The notes: generated from the letters alone by a model not told the origin. Shown: positions 54,338 through 63,765, counted from the stretch's first letter. The stretch is DNA of 64,000 bases from Haliea sp. (GCA_016704305.1 JADJAL010000002.1:248001-312000); one strand, 5' to 3'. A program made the numbers and translations.

Positions 54338-55297
54338 TCACGGCCTTTTAATCTGCACGCCCCGCCACTTTCGTTGCAACTGCGGATGTTCAAAGCGGCT
54401 GGCCGCAGGCGCTTTACGGTCTGTCGTGTCAATTCTTACCAGTGATTCAACATATTTCTCCCAGGCGATTTTCTTGCTCTGAACACGAATCGGATTGGGA
54501 TGATGCCCGGGAAGCGAAACGAACGGATTGGTGTTGATTTCATACACCTGCACCCGGCCGTCAACAATCCCGAAATCGACCCTGCCGTACTCCACGCCGG
54601 CTATGTCGAACACCTGGGACAAGTGCCCGGAAAACCTGTTGTCCAGGATCATGTCGAGTTCTTTCTGGTAGAGCTCCGGCGTCGCGCTGTTTTTCCTTCC
54701 GTGCTTTACCAACCACTTTATGTCGTGAACGGTGTGGGTAAAAAAAACCGTTGCGCCAATTTTGAATGACGACAGTTTGCGATACAGGTTCTCTGCCACT
54801 GGTTGCGCACAATATTCAATGATCAGGAGGTCGCTTTGGGCCTCACCACTTTGCAACAGCTCTCCGAGGGCATCCTGCAACGCCTGCTGCGTATGCAACA
54901 AGGGAGTGACCGGTTTCGTATGCATTGACATCCGACGCACAAAAGCAGGATACCGAGCAGGCCATCGATTCTCCGTGACACGGTAGGCATTGAAATCATT
55001 CAGGCCCTGGTCATGAAGTTTGCGTAGCAATGCGCCGCGATCACCAATGGCAGCGGGATTGTTCAATGCCCTGTAACCCGGCCCCGCTTGCTGGATGTGG
55101 ATAAACAACTTCGCGAGTACCGTCTGCTGCCAGACATCCATACGCTCCATGTCGGTGAAAACGTAGGTCGCCCTGGGCAACGTCTTTTGCTGTAATGCCC
55201 ATTCGAAGCTATGAACCCTGATTTCGCAGGGCAATCGCGTGCGCGTCACGGCACTGAGTGTTTTCGTATGGTCTCTGTCGACCAGGAAGATGACCAT
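54338..55297 (-). CDS. ATP-grasp-type enzyme next to a repeat peptide (RiPP-like context)
   Basis: The protein has 319 residues. The C-terminal third has the ATP-grasp metal motif: VDFGIVDGRVQVYEINTNPF, with E-x-N-x-N at 253-258, and upstream SFKIGATVFFTHTVHDIKWLVK fits the ATP-grasp B-lobe. The N-terminal 100 residues form a preATP-grasp-like domain (FTDMERMDVWQQTVLAKLF). It is divergent from the repeat-peptide gene across a 90-base gap. The length suits peptide-modifying ATP-grasp ligases (for example those of graspetides), but I see no specific match to a known class. It may join carboxylate and amine groups on the peptide or add an amino acid; this is inference. Confidence 0.65.
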   Translation of the reverse strand: MVIFLVDRDHTKTLSAVTRTRLPCEIRVHSFEWALQQKTLPRATYVFTDMERMDVWQQTVLAKLFIHIQQAGPGYRALNNPAAIGDRGALLRKLHDQGLNDFNAYRVTENRWPARYPAFVRRMSMHTKPVTPLLHTQQALQDALGELLQSGEAQSDLLIIEYCAQPVAENLYRKLSSFKIGATVFFTHTVHDIKWLVKHGRKNSATPELYQKELDMILDNRFSGHLSQVFDIAGVEYGRVDFGIVDGRVQVYEINTNPFVSLPGHHPNPIRVQSKKIAWEKYVESLVRIDTTDRKAPAASRFEHPQLQRKWRGVQIKRP

Positions 55298-55387
55298 GGC
55301 TATAGCGATCTTTCAATCCGCGTGGAATTATGAAATTATTTGTGACAAACTCAGGCCGAGTGTACCAACCACTGTGAGGAAAATCCC

Positions 55388-55663
55388 ATGAAAAAATCCG
55401 TACCTGCCACGCTAACGCTCGAACAGAAAAAACTGCTCGGGTTCCGGATACAAGCTGCCGAGCAAACATCCGATGCAGAACACAGCAGTAGAATAGGTTC
55501 GAAAGTTGGTAACAAGGGGGAGCAAACACTTGGTACTGATCATATGGGTAAAATTGGTTCGAAAGTCGGCGGCAAAGGCGATGCCAAAATTGGCGCCAAA
55601 GTCGGATCGAAACCCACCATGAGTGCCAGGATTGGCGCAAAGGCTGGCTCAAAACCCGTATAA
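55388..55663 (+). CDS. Repeat-containing small peptide, candidate RiPP precursor
   Basis: The peptide has 91 residues. The leader-like N-terminus (1-34; TLEQKKLLGFRIQAAEQTSDAE) is helical and charged. The rest carries four copies of [K/R]-I-G-[S/A]-K-[V/A]-G-x-K-[G/P] at about 35-44, 55-64, 67-76 and 81-90, ending in Pro-Val. It is rich in Gly, Lys, Ser and Ala, with no Cys and no Trp. A strong GAGGA site precedes the ATG. A HExxH-family modification enzyme follows within about 25 bases and an ATP-grasp enzyme is divergent. Leader plus multiple near-identical cores is the layout of a multi-core modified peptide. It could alternatively be a small nucleic-acid-binding basic protein. Confidence 0.65.
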   Translation: MKKSVPATLTLEQKKLLGFRIQAAEQTSDAEHSSRIGSKVGNKGEQTLGTDHMGKIGSKVGGKGDAKIGAKVGSKPTMSARIGAKAGSKPV

Positions 55664-55685
55664 ACCCGCTAAATAGAGGAATGGG

Positions 55686-56720
55686 TTGTTTGTGTCGTTG
55701 GCCGTAGCTTCTGCAAACTATTCCTTATGCGCCAACCCTGACAGAGCCCGAACCATGGACGCCACCATGGTTCGGGAACTTGTAAAAAGTCTTAAGTACA
55801 TCCAAAGCGAAATCCAGAACCAAAAGCCCGCCCATATTCCCGACGCACAGGCTCAGCGCCTGGCCGCTGCAATCACGCATCTGGGGCCCTGCAAAAAAAT
55901 ACACCCGGCAGTGTTTGGCTCTTACTACCAGTTCGTCATGGCCGCGACCGAGGGAACTCCGACCGACGCTTTCGTGGATGTGATGTTCTCGGCCAGCCAA
56001 TGGCCCTGTGATTTCACTATTCGCAATCTTGACATAGAGAGCCTGCGCGACCCGCGGGTGCTCGATATCTATCTGGCGTGCCTCAATACCGACCCCACGA
56101 TAACACTGCCTTTCTTGCGACCCGACCCTGCGGCGGCAGAACGTACACGCGACCTTATCCGTGAGGCGCTGGATCTGATGGAAACGGCCATTCCGCATCT
56201 GGCGCAGGAGTTTTACGGTCTCGTCCACGAAATCGTGTTGGCAAGCTCCGCAACGGGTGAGGGAGAAATGCGTTTTGACGGCGCTTCCTCCTACATGCTG
56301 TGGGGCGCGCTGTTCCTCAATGCCGATGAAACGAAATCCGTGCTGGAGATGCTGGAAACACTGATCCATGAATCGTCCCACAGCCTGCTGTTCGGCATGT
56401 GCACGGAAGAAGCGCTGGTGAACAATGATGACGAAGCCACGTTCCAATCGCCATTGCGACCCGACCCCCGCCCTATGGATGGTATCTATCATGCGACGTA
56501 CGTATCCGCCCGCATGCACTACGCCATCGCGGAGGCAATCCGGTCTCCCGTATTGGACACCGCGCAGCGGGAAGAGGCAGGCACTCTGCTCAGGAGTAGC
56601 TATCGGGCGTTCAGTGATGGCTACCGGTTGGTAGCAGAACACGGTGAGCTCACTGCAACCGGAGAGCGATTAATGCAGGAAGCCCATAAATATATGTCGC
56701 AGTCTCCCTACAGGATCTGA
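55686..56720 (+). CDS. HExxH-motif peptide-modification protein (putative 2-oxoglutarate-dependent peptide beta-hydroxylase family)
   Basis: The protein has 344 residues from a TTG start at 55686; GTG at 55692 or ATG at 55755 are alternatives, and a GAGGA site lies at 55676. It contains LETLIHESSHSLLFG (H228-E-S-S-H232), then about 25 residues later QSPLRPDPRPMDGIYHATYVSARMH. The HExxH plus PLRxDPRPxxGxxH arrangement is the hallmark of the HEXXH motif-domain family found in RiPP clusters, some members of which have been reported as 2-oxoglutarate-dependent peptide hydroxylases rather than proteases. There is no signal peptide. It immediately follows the repeat peptide, the likely substrate. 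Confidence 0.75.
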   Translation: MFVSLAVASANYSLCANPDRARTMDATMVRELVKSLKYIQSEIQNQKPAHIPDAQAQRLAAAITHLGPCKKIHPAVFGSYYQFVMAATEGTPTDAFVDVMFSASQWPCDFTIRNLDIESLRDPRVLDIYLACLNTDPTITLPFLRPDPAAAERTRDLIREALDLMETAIPHLAQEFYGLVHEIVLASSATGEGEMRFDGASSYMLWGALFLNADETKSVLEMLETLIHESSHSLLFGMCTEEALVNNDDEATFQSPLRPDPRPMDGIYHATYVSARMHYAIAEAIRSPVLDTAQREEAGTLLRSSYRAFSDGYRLVAEHGELTATGERLMQEAHKYMSQSPYRI

Positions 56721-56777
56721 CGCACTAATTGCTCAATAGCACCAACGGCAACCGGGCGGCCGACCTGTAATACGCCC

Positions 56778-58197
56778 TCAGTCGTCGCCCCGGCGCAACT
56801 GCACCCAGCTCCAGATGGCGGCGCTGTAGTCAGCAGGGCCGCCGGCCAGCGTGTTCGTGCCATCGATGTTCGTCACCACGTGTTTGTCGCAGGCGGTGGT
56901 GCCATCAGGCCCCTCGACACACAGCGGAAGATTCTTCGAGCGCGATCCGGTGCCAAGGCCATCGATGGCCAGCGTGAGCGGTCGATGCATGCACTCGGTG
57001 GAACCCAGGGTTACCGTTGTGCCATTCACCGGGCACTGGATCGGAGTCGCACCGCACGTGTTGGTGTCCCCTTTGTTCCAGACATGCAGGATCGGCACCT
57101 GCAGAATGCCTCGCGTCACCAGCAGGTGGGGCTGGTTTATCGGGTCCGATACCGACGGGTGCATGCGCGCAGCGACGGCCGGGCGAGCGACCGCATCGCT
57201 CGGGCCCGCGCACACCTGCTGGTCGATCTTGGCCTGCTCGTAATCCCTGTTCAGCACGCTGGCGTCGGGGATGATGCCGTCCGGGGCGATGCCCTGGGCC
57301 TGCATCGCCCACGCCACATGTATCGTGCCGGCAGAGCCGGCGCTGCCACCGAGCAGGAAGGTGTCATCCGTGGGATAGGTCTGCTGGGCAAACTGGATGG
57401 CGGATTTGGTGGCCACCAGGCCGGTGGTGGGCCGTGGCGCGCCGCCGGGGGTGGTGTTCGGGTTGTTGGGATCGCCATTGTTGAACCGGCATACAGGTCG
57501 TGGCTGCACATGGACACCACGAGAATCCGGTATCCGGCGCCCTTCACATCCGCCATCAGACCCGCACGGCTGTGGCCCAGCAGTTCGGATCGGCTCTCCT
57601 CGTCCATCCGCTGCGCGTTGGGCCTGGGTGCGCCGTTGCTATCGAAGAAGCCGACGCCGCCGCCGTGCATCTTCACCAAAAGCGGCGCAGTGGCCGTGCT
57701 CGACGCCCCCTTCCGTCCAGTATGAACGTCTGGTAGCCGCTGGACGGCAGGGTAGGCCTCGTTGCGGTAGTAGTCCCAGGCATAGCCCTCGTCGGTAACG
57801 AACTGATCTTCACGATCTGGTCGGTGACTGCGGGGGTTGAGAGCGGTACGCCGGCTTTGAATACAGCCCGCAGCGGTGGCATGGTTTGCCCCCAGTAGCC
57901 CTTCACCGTTGCTTCAGGAATATTGAATGGGCAGTCATAGTTCGGCGGCGCGGCATTCTGGCAATAGGTTACCCAATGGTCAAAAAACCAACCAGGCCGC
58001 GCAGCTGCGGAATACGTTTCATCGTAGGCGCCGACAACGTAGTTTTCGCTGCAGTTCTCCAGCCCCGCCCGGAAATCTTCAAGGATTCCTGTTCGCTGCA
58101 GAGGGACATCGCCCTCGCCCTCGATTTCTATCGGGTGACTGCAGGCATTTAGAAGGAGTAATGCAATGCAGATGGGCAGGATGTCTAGTGTTCTCAT
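56778..58197 (-). pseudogene. Exported esterase/alpha-beta hydrolase lipoprotein, frameshifts
   Basis: The N-terminus MRTLDILPICIALLLLNAC is a lipoprotein signal. The next part (VVGAYDETYSAAARPGWFFDHWVTYCQN) leads, after a shift at GGGGG near 57705, into PLLVKMHGGGVGFFDSNG. A further shift near 57480 gives the nucleophile motif LLGGSAGSAGTIHVAW and the C-terminus with several Cys pairs. Pectin-acetylesterase-like hydrolases have this HGGG oxyanion motif and G-x-S-x-G nucleophile. Joined length is about 470 residues. All parts are present, so it may be intact in reality. Substrate unknown. Confidence 0.7.
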
Positions 58198-58321
58198 GTG
58201 GGCTCCGCGCGTGCTTGTTTGTGTCCGCCAGAGACAGCAGAAGCCACAAAAGGTTCTCAGAGTCGTTCAGTATGTGTGTATCTGTTTGTGAAACTCAATG
58301 GGTTTCGTTGCGCTTTAGTTG

Positions 58322-59290
58322 TCAGGCGGTCTGGCCCACCAGTGACAGCGCAGACAGCAGGAAGAAACCCAGCGTGATGGTGACCAGCGACAACAACGTC
58401 GTCAGCACGATGATGTTGGCGGCCAGCGTCCCGTCGCCTCGCGCGGCCACGACCATCACATGACTGGAAGCCGCCACCGGCGCCGCCAATAAAAGAAACA
58501 TCACACCCAGTTGTTCGTCACGCACCCCCATCGTCCAGGCCAGCAGTATGCCCAGCAGCGGTGCAACGCACAGCCGCCACAGGCTGGACTCCCACGTCAG
58601 CCCGCCCGCCTTGTATAAATGCGAGAAATTCATCGACGCGCCGATACACACCAGCACCAGCGGGAGGAAAAAGGTCGACAGGCCGGACCCCAGCGGCCGC
58701 AGCACACCAGGCACCGGCAAACCGGACACCGACAGCAACACACCCGCACTGATGCCGATGATCAGCGGATTGCGCGCGATACCGAGCAGCACGCTGCGTA
58801 TCGTCGTGCTGGAACCCAGCGTGCTATTGAGTACCCACACGGCGAGAATGTTGTACAGCACGGTCATCAGCGCAATGGGCAGCGCGGCCAGAACGGGACC
58901 GCGCTCGCCGTAGGCGGAAAACGTCATCGCAACCCCCACGATGGCGAGATTGGAGCGAAAAGCGGCCTGCACAAAAATGCCGCGCAATGCGCGAGGATGG
59001 CCGCGCCAGCGCGAGTAATACCAGGCGAGCACGAGTGTCAGCAGTGTCGCCAGCACACCGGCCAGCAGGTAGAGCGCGCTGCCCAGGTGTGAGTAGTCCA
59101 CCTGTGCCGCCCCGGCAAACAGCATCAGCGGCAAGCCGGTCATGAACGCGATACGCGACAGCTTTGCATTCAAGGCTGGCCGGAGCACGCCGACCATCCT
59201 CAGCACGACACCGAGCACTACCCAGGCGAACGTCGGCAGCGAGACCGCGAGAGCCGCATAGAAGAGCGCCAGCGTGTCAGACACGGACAT
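58322..59290 (-). CDS. AEC-family (auxin efflux carrier-like) permease
   Basis: The 322-residue protein has ten predicted helices in two five-helix halves. Family features are WVVLGVVLRMVGVL, FVQAAFRSNLAIVG (conserved Asn) and LAAPVAASSHVMVVAA. Bacterial AEC proteins move small carboxylates such as malate or malonate. It starts 17 bases after the aminotransferase stop, so the two are co-transcribed, and the substrate might be the amino acid or keto acid handled by that enzyme. Confidence 0.85.
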   Translation of the reverse strand: MSVSDTLALFYAALAVSLPTFAWVVLGVVLRMVGVLRPALNAKLSRIAFMTGLPLMLFAGAAQVDYSHLGSALYLLAGVLATLLTLVLAWYYSRWRGHPRALRGIFVQAAFRSNLAIVGVAMTFSAYGERGPVLAALPIALMTVLYNILAVWVLNSTLGSSTTIRSVLLGIARNPLIIGISAGVLLSVSGLPVPGVLRPLGSGLSTFFLPLVLVCIGASMNFSHLYKAGGLTWESSLWRLCVAPLLGILLAWTMGVRDEQLGVMFLLLAAPVAASSHVMVVAARGDGTLAANIIVLTTLLSLVTITLGFFLLSALSLVGQTA

Positions 59291-59306
59291 CGTTCAACGC
59301 AGAACG

Positions 59307-60632
59307 TCAGGCGAGTTCAGCCAGCGTGTCCCCGAGCGCAGACAACAGGCTGTCGATCTGCGCCGTCTCCATCACAAACGGCAGGCCCAGCGATATCACA
59401 TCGCCGCCGTAACGCACGTAGAAACCTTTCTCCCACATACGCATCGCAACTTCGAACGGTCGACGCGCCGGCTCGCCGGGATAGGGCTGCAACTGAATGG
59501 CACCGGCGAAACCGAAGTTGCGGATATCGGTCACATGCGGAGCACCCTGCAATTGATGCAGCGCGTCTTCGAAATACGGCGCCATACTCGCCACGCGCTG
59601 CGGCAGCGCCTCACGCTGCAACAGTGCCAGTGCGGCATTGGCGGCGGCGCAGGCCACAGGATGGCCCGAGTAGGTGTAACCGTGGGGGAACTCCAGCATG
59701 TAGTCCGGGCCGCCCTTGTCCATAAAGGTCTGGTAAATCTCGGCCCTGGCGACCACGGCACCCATCGGGACCGCGCCGTTGGTAATCTGTTTAGCCAGCG
59801 TCATGATGTCGGGCACCACGCCAAACACGTCGGCAGCCGTCAATCCGCCGCAGCGGCCCAGCCCGGTGATCACCTCATCGAAGATCAGCAGGATGTCATT
59901 CGCCGTGCAGATATCGCGCAGCCGCTGCAAATACCCGACGGGCGGAGGGATCACACCGCCGGAGCCAATCATCGGCTCGACAATCACCGCCGCGATATTT
60001 GACGCGTCATGCAGTGCGATAAGGTCCAGCAGTTCATCCGCAAGATGTGCGCCTTTTGCCGGCATGCCCCGCGTGAACACGTTTTCTGGCAACAGCGTGT
60101 GCGAGAGGTGATCTGCTTCCACCGCCTGCCCGAACAATTTACGGTTGGCGGCGATGCCGCCGACCGCGATGCCGCCGAAATTCACGCCGTGATAACCGCG
60201 GCCGCGACCGATAAACCGCGTCTTGCTGGAGGCGCCCTTCTGTCGCCAGTACGCCCGCGCCATCTTCAAAGCGGTCTCGACACACTCGGAGCCGGAATTG
60301 GTGAAGAACACATAATCGAGGCCATCCGGCGTCAGCGACTTGACGGTATTGGCGAGTTCGAACACGCCCGGATGGCCAAATTGAAACGCCGGAGAGTAGT
60401 CGAGCACCTGCAATTGCTTGTATACGGCCTCGGCAATTTCAGGACGATTGTGCCCTGCCCCGCAGCACCACAACCCGGACAGGCTATCGAGAATTCGGCG
60501 CCCCTTGTCGTCGATCAGATGGACACCCTCGGCCGCGACAATCATGCGCGGATCGCGCTTGAACTGCCGGTTGCCGGTATAGGGCATCCAGTGGGCTTCG
60601 AGTTGTGCGCGGGTGAGTGGTGTGGTCGTCAT
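59307..60632 (-). CDS. Class III (omega-amino acid) aminotransferase
   Basis: The 441-residue PLP enzyme has WMPYTGNRQFKRDPRM at the N-terminus, FTNSGSECVETALKMAR, GYHGVNFGG, LLIFDEVITGLGR with the cofactor Asp, and LAKQITNGAVPMGAV with the catalytic Lys. It is close to beta-alanine/omega-amino acid:pyruvate aminotransferases. It transfers a terminal amino group to pyruvate. Intact. Confidence 0.9.
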   Translation of the reverse strand: MTTTPLTRAQLEAHWMPYTGNRQFKRDPRMIVAAEGVHLIDDKGRRILDSLSGLWCCGAGHNRPEIAEAVYKQLQVLDYSPAFQFGHPGVFELANTVKSLTPDGLDYVFFTNSGSECVETALKMARAYWRQKGASSKTRFIGRGRGYHGVNFGGIAVGGIAANRKLFGQAVEADHLSHTLLPENVFTRGMPAKGAHLADELLDLIALHDASNIAAVIVEPMIGSGGVIPPPVGYLQRLRDICTANDILLIFDEVITGLGRCGGLTAADVFGVVPDIMTLAKQITNGAVPMGAVVARAEIYQTFMDKGGPDYMLEFPHGYTYSGHPVACAAANAALALLQREALPQRVASMAPYFEDALHQLQGAPHVTDIRNFGFAGAIQLQPYPGEPARRPFEVAMRMWEKGFYVRYGGDVISLGLPFVMETAQIDSLLSALGDTLAELA

Positions 60633-60826
60633 TCCTGTGTCCCTCTGTGTGATGGGGGGTATTTTAGGCCGATAATTACACGGTATAAATCACTATCTTG
60701 CGGCGTGCGATTCCCACGGTGTGAAACGCGACTGAGGAGGTGGCGAACTACCTTGCTGATTCGAGAGGTCATGGGTAGCAGGTGCAGCGGGATTGATTCG
60801 AGGTGGATCGTTCAGACGAGGCGGGC

Positions 60827-60894
60827 TCGGGCGCCGGGTGTGCAATTCCATCGCTTCCCGATACTCGCGATGAAATTGCACACCCGACACCCGA
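60827..60894. repeat. Large palindromic extragenic repeat A
   Basis: Arms of 28 bases (60827-60854 and 60867-60894) pair with three mismatches around a 12-base loop (TTCCCGATACTC). The loop edge sequence CTTCCCGATACTCGC reappears, inverted, in the next palindrome. It lies in a 520-base gap between the aminotransferase and flavoprotein genes. Confidence 0.85.
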
Positions 60895-60973
60895 ACCCTC
60901 GTTCCGTGCCAGCTCCTGAATCTGTGTTCCGGATGATCTCACGTAGTTTTAAGTGATCGTACACTCGGAACGA

Positions 60974-61046
60974 GGCTCCGGGTGGGAAAGCATTTTTGCC
61001 TGCGAGTATCGGGGAAGCAGGGAAAAATGCTTTCCCACCCGGGGCC
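60974..61046. repeat. Large palindromic extragenic repeat B
   Basis: Arms of 24 bases (60974-60997 and 61023-61046, one wobble pair) enclose a loop with its own 5-bp stem (CCTGC/GCAGG) around GAGTATCGGGGAA. That loop is the reverse complement of the loop of repeat A. Flanking CTCGTTCCG and CGGAACGAG also pair between the two, so A and B form an inverted composite. Confidence 0.85.
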
Positions 61047-61152
61047 GTTCGCTGGCACTGACCACATAGGTCCACCCGGTGGACCGTAGCCCCTCGCTCA
61101 CGGAAACTGGAAGGGCCCATTCCGACCAGAATCGTTGGCGGAAAGATTACGG

Positions 61153-62864
61153 CTAATCCTTATAACCGGTAATCGACTTCGCCGCCTGGTACGCAAACGT
61201 CATCGCTGGCCCGAGGGTGGAACCCGGCCCCGGATAACAAGGGAGCGTCGGCGCACTGCAGTTGCCGATCGCATACAGGCCCTTGATGACATGCCCGTCC
61301 TCGTGAATCACTTGCGCATCGGCATTGATCACCATGCCGCCCTGGGTGCCGAAGTCGCCCGGATCGACCTTCATCGCGTAATACGGCGGCTTGTTGATCG
61401 GCCCGAGGCAGGGGTTGGGCGTCACGCGCGGATCGCCGTAGTAGCGGTCATAGGCCGATTCGCCGCGGTGGCAATCCGGATCGTGGCCGGTGCGCGCGTA
61501 CTCGTTGATCTTGTGCACGGTTTCCTGCAGGCCCGCTGCGTCCACGTTGATCTTGCGCGCCAGCTCGGCAATCGAATCAGCCTTGGCGAAGAACCCCTCC
61601 TCCTCGTAACGCTTGGGCACCGCCCAGTCCGGCAGGAACTTGCTGTTGTAGAGCGGGCCGACGAAATACGTCGCGCGGAAATTCGCGTCGAAAATCTGCC
61701 AGCTCGGGTTGAGTGGATTCTCCTCCGTATGCTTGGCAAACGTCTCTGCTGGAAGGCCATGTAATTCTGCGATTCATTGCTGAAGCGCTGGCCTGCCGGG
61801 TTTACCATGATGGAGCCGGGGTAGGATTTTTCCATAATGCTCAGGCGGGGGATTTCCTCGCCCGGCACGGAAATCGTGTTGCACCACCAGGCCTCGTTCA
61901 TGCGGTGCATTTTTGCCCCCAGGCGAATGCCCTCGCGGATCGCATCGCCGGTGTTGTCGCGGGTGCCGGCGCTCCAGCGATGGTCCGTGGGTTGCGGCAG
62001 GTACTGTTCGCGCATCGCCTGGTTGTGCTCGAAGCCACCGGCGGCGAGGACGACGGCCTTGCGCGCCTGGATGCGCAGGGGCTTGCCATCGCGGATCACC
62101 TCCACGCCGACCACCTTGCCATTCACGTCGACGACGCTGGTCATCGCCGTGTTCAGCCACAGCGGAATATCCCGGTCCTGCATGGAGGCGCGCAGGCGCG
62201 CGACGCCAGCGCAGCCGGTTGCCAGTCGGCGATGGAACTTGTCCTTGAGGCGCCACGGAATATCCAGCAGGTAATCCACCACCAGCTTCACGGCGGTTTT
62301 CCACCAGCCGGGCTGCTGGCCTATCAGCAGGGCGGCCTCAACCTGCGTGAAGCCGATCAGTCCGCCCAGGTGCATCATCGGGTGGGTGCGACGCAGGCGC
62401 TTCCACTCATCGCCGAGCTCATCCGCATTGAAGGTTTCCGGCTCCATCGAGCGATGGCCGTGCATGGCGCCTTCGAGGTTGGTGTAGTAATCCGGGTAGT
62501 GCTCCAGCGTGACGTAGCGCATGCGTGTCCGTTGGTGCAGGAAATCCACCATCCTGGGACCGTTCTCGAGGTAGGCGTCCAGTTGGTATTCCGGCACCTC
62601 TTCCTCCGTGATCAACTGGCGCAGGTAAGTCTTGGCTTTGTCCGTGGAATCGTCGGCACCGGCCGCTCTGGCATAGCGGTTGCACGGTATCCAGACGCCG
62701 CCGCCGGAGATCGAACTGGTGCCGCCGTAGAGGTGGGATTTCTCGATGACCAGCACATCCCTGGTGCCCATCTCATAGCTGCACAGCGCCGCGGTCATGC
62801 CACCATTACCGGAGCCGACGACCACTACATCGAAACTGTAATCCCACTGCTGTTTTGCTGCCAT
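61153..62864 (-). pseudogene. FAD-dependent 3-ketosteroid dehydrogenase-like flavoprotein, one frameshift
   Basis: ATG 62864 begins MAAKQQWDYSFDVVVVGSGNGGMTAALCSYEMG, the FAD motif, followed by YGGTSSISGGGVWIP, typical of 3-oxosteroid 1-dehydrogenases and fumarate-reductase-like flavoproteins. At about 61765 one base appears missing in CAGCAGAGACG, and the rest continues in another frame: WAVPKRYEEEGFFAKAD, then GDFGTQGGMVINADAQV and GLYAIGNCSAP near the end. Joined length is about 570 residues, complete. Likely substrates are steroid- or terpenoid-like enones. The single indel looks like an assembly error. Confidence 0.82.
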
Positions 62865-63103
62865 TGCGCCCACTCCGTGAATCCTGGCGCCATGGTAGCG
62901 CAATCGCCGCGCATTACAGCCCCGACCCGAGGCGTAAGGGGCGACAGGTTTAAGAATTTGGTCGTAACGCATCAGCGCCGGGCTCGATTAGCGGCAAATT
63001 TTCCTTGTCAGCCCGGTAAAGCGGTTAATACACTGTCGGCACGCTGCTGACACGGGCCGATTCGAGTTTCGATGATTCCCAACAACTCTCGGCAATGCAC
63101 GAT

Positions 63104-63141
63104 AATCACGACATCTCACGACAATCACGACATCTCACGAT
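63104..63141. repeat. 19-base tandem repeat, two copies
   Basis: The unit AATCACGACATCTCACGAC occurs twice in tandem (last base differs), immediately upstream of the cytochrome c' ribosome site. It may alter spacing in the 5' leader. Confidence 0.8.
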
Positions 63142-63153
63142 GAGGAACCCGGC

Positions 63154-63636
63154 ATGCAACATCCCAAGCGCAGTACCCTACTGGCAATTTCTGTCCTTGC
63201 TGGCTTCGCCCTGGCCCCCCTCGCCTTCTCGCATTACGACGACAAGGAGCCCGCGCAGTCGTACCGGCAATCCTGGTTTGCGTTGATGGCGGCGAACTTC
63301 GGCCCGATGACCATGATGGTGAAAGGCGATATCCCGTGGCAGGAGAATGAGATGGCAGCCTATGCCGACCAACTGGCGGCACTGGTAACGCTGGATGTGA
63401 TGCGCGGTTTCGCGGACGGCACAGACAAGGGCACGACACGGGCCAAGCCCGAAATCTGGGAAAACAAGCCGGACTTCACCGCCAAGATGGACGATTTGAC
63501 CAAGGCGGTAAATGCGCTGCAAACCGTTGCCAACCAGGGAACTGATCGCAAGGCGATCGCCGAGGGCGTAGCCGCTACCGGGCAAGCCTGCAAAGCGTGT
63601 CACGACGAATACAAGTCGAAAGATTATTTGTATTGA
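63154..63636 (+). CDS. Cytochrome c' / c556-type protein
   Basis: The 160-residue periplasmic cytochrome has signal peptide STLLAISVLAGFALAPLAFS, a four-helix body (YRQSWFALMAANFGPMTMMV) and a C-terminal heme site CKACH at about 146-150. The cytochrome c' family binds high-spin heme and can handle NO or act in electron transfer. A GAGGAA site precedes the ATG. It is a single-gene unit by position. Confidence 0.9.
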   Translation: MQHPKRSTLLAISVLAGFALAPLAFSHYDDKEPAQSYRQSWFALMAANFGPMTMMVKGDIPWQENEMAAYADQLAALVTLDVMRGFADGTDKGTTRAKPEIWENKPDFTAKMDDLTKAVNALQTVANQGTDRKAIAEGVAATGQACKACHDEYKSKDYLY

Positions 63637-63765
63637 GTCAGTGCTCGGATGACACGTGTTGGCAGTGCTGCCTCAGCGCGGTAGTGCAGTCCGACAGGCA
63701 GACGTTCTTTTACCATTGCGCCCGCGCTGTGGCACGATGGCTCCCTGACACGGAGGATCGTAACC

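Noticed and set aside
54338..55663. Assignment as a classical graspetide
   Set aside because: The repeat cores lack the acidic and Thr/Ser pairing of known graspetide cores, so only the broader RiPP-like label is kept.
61713..63050. 445-codon open frame on the plus strand
   Set aside because: Antisense to the flavoprotein gene with low-complexity His/Ala/Val content and no motif.
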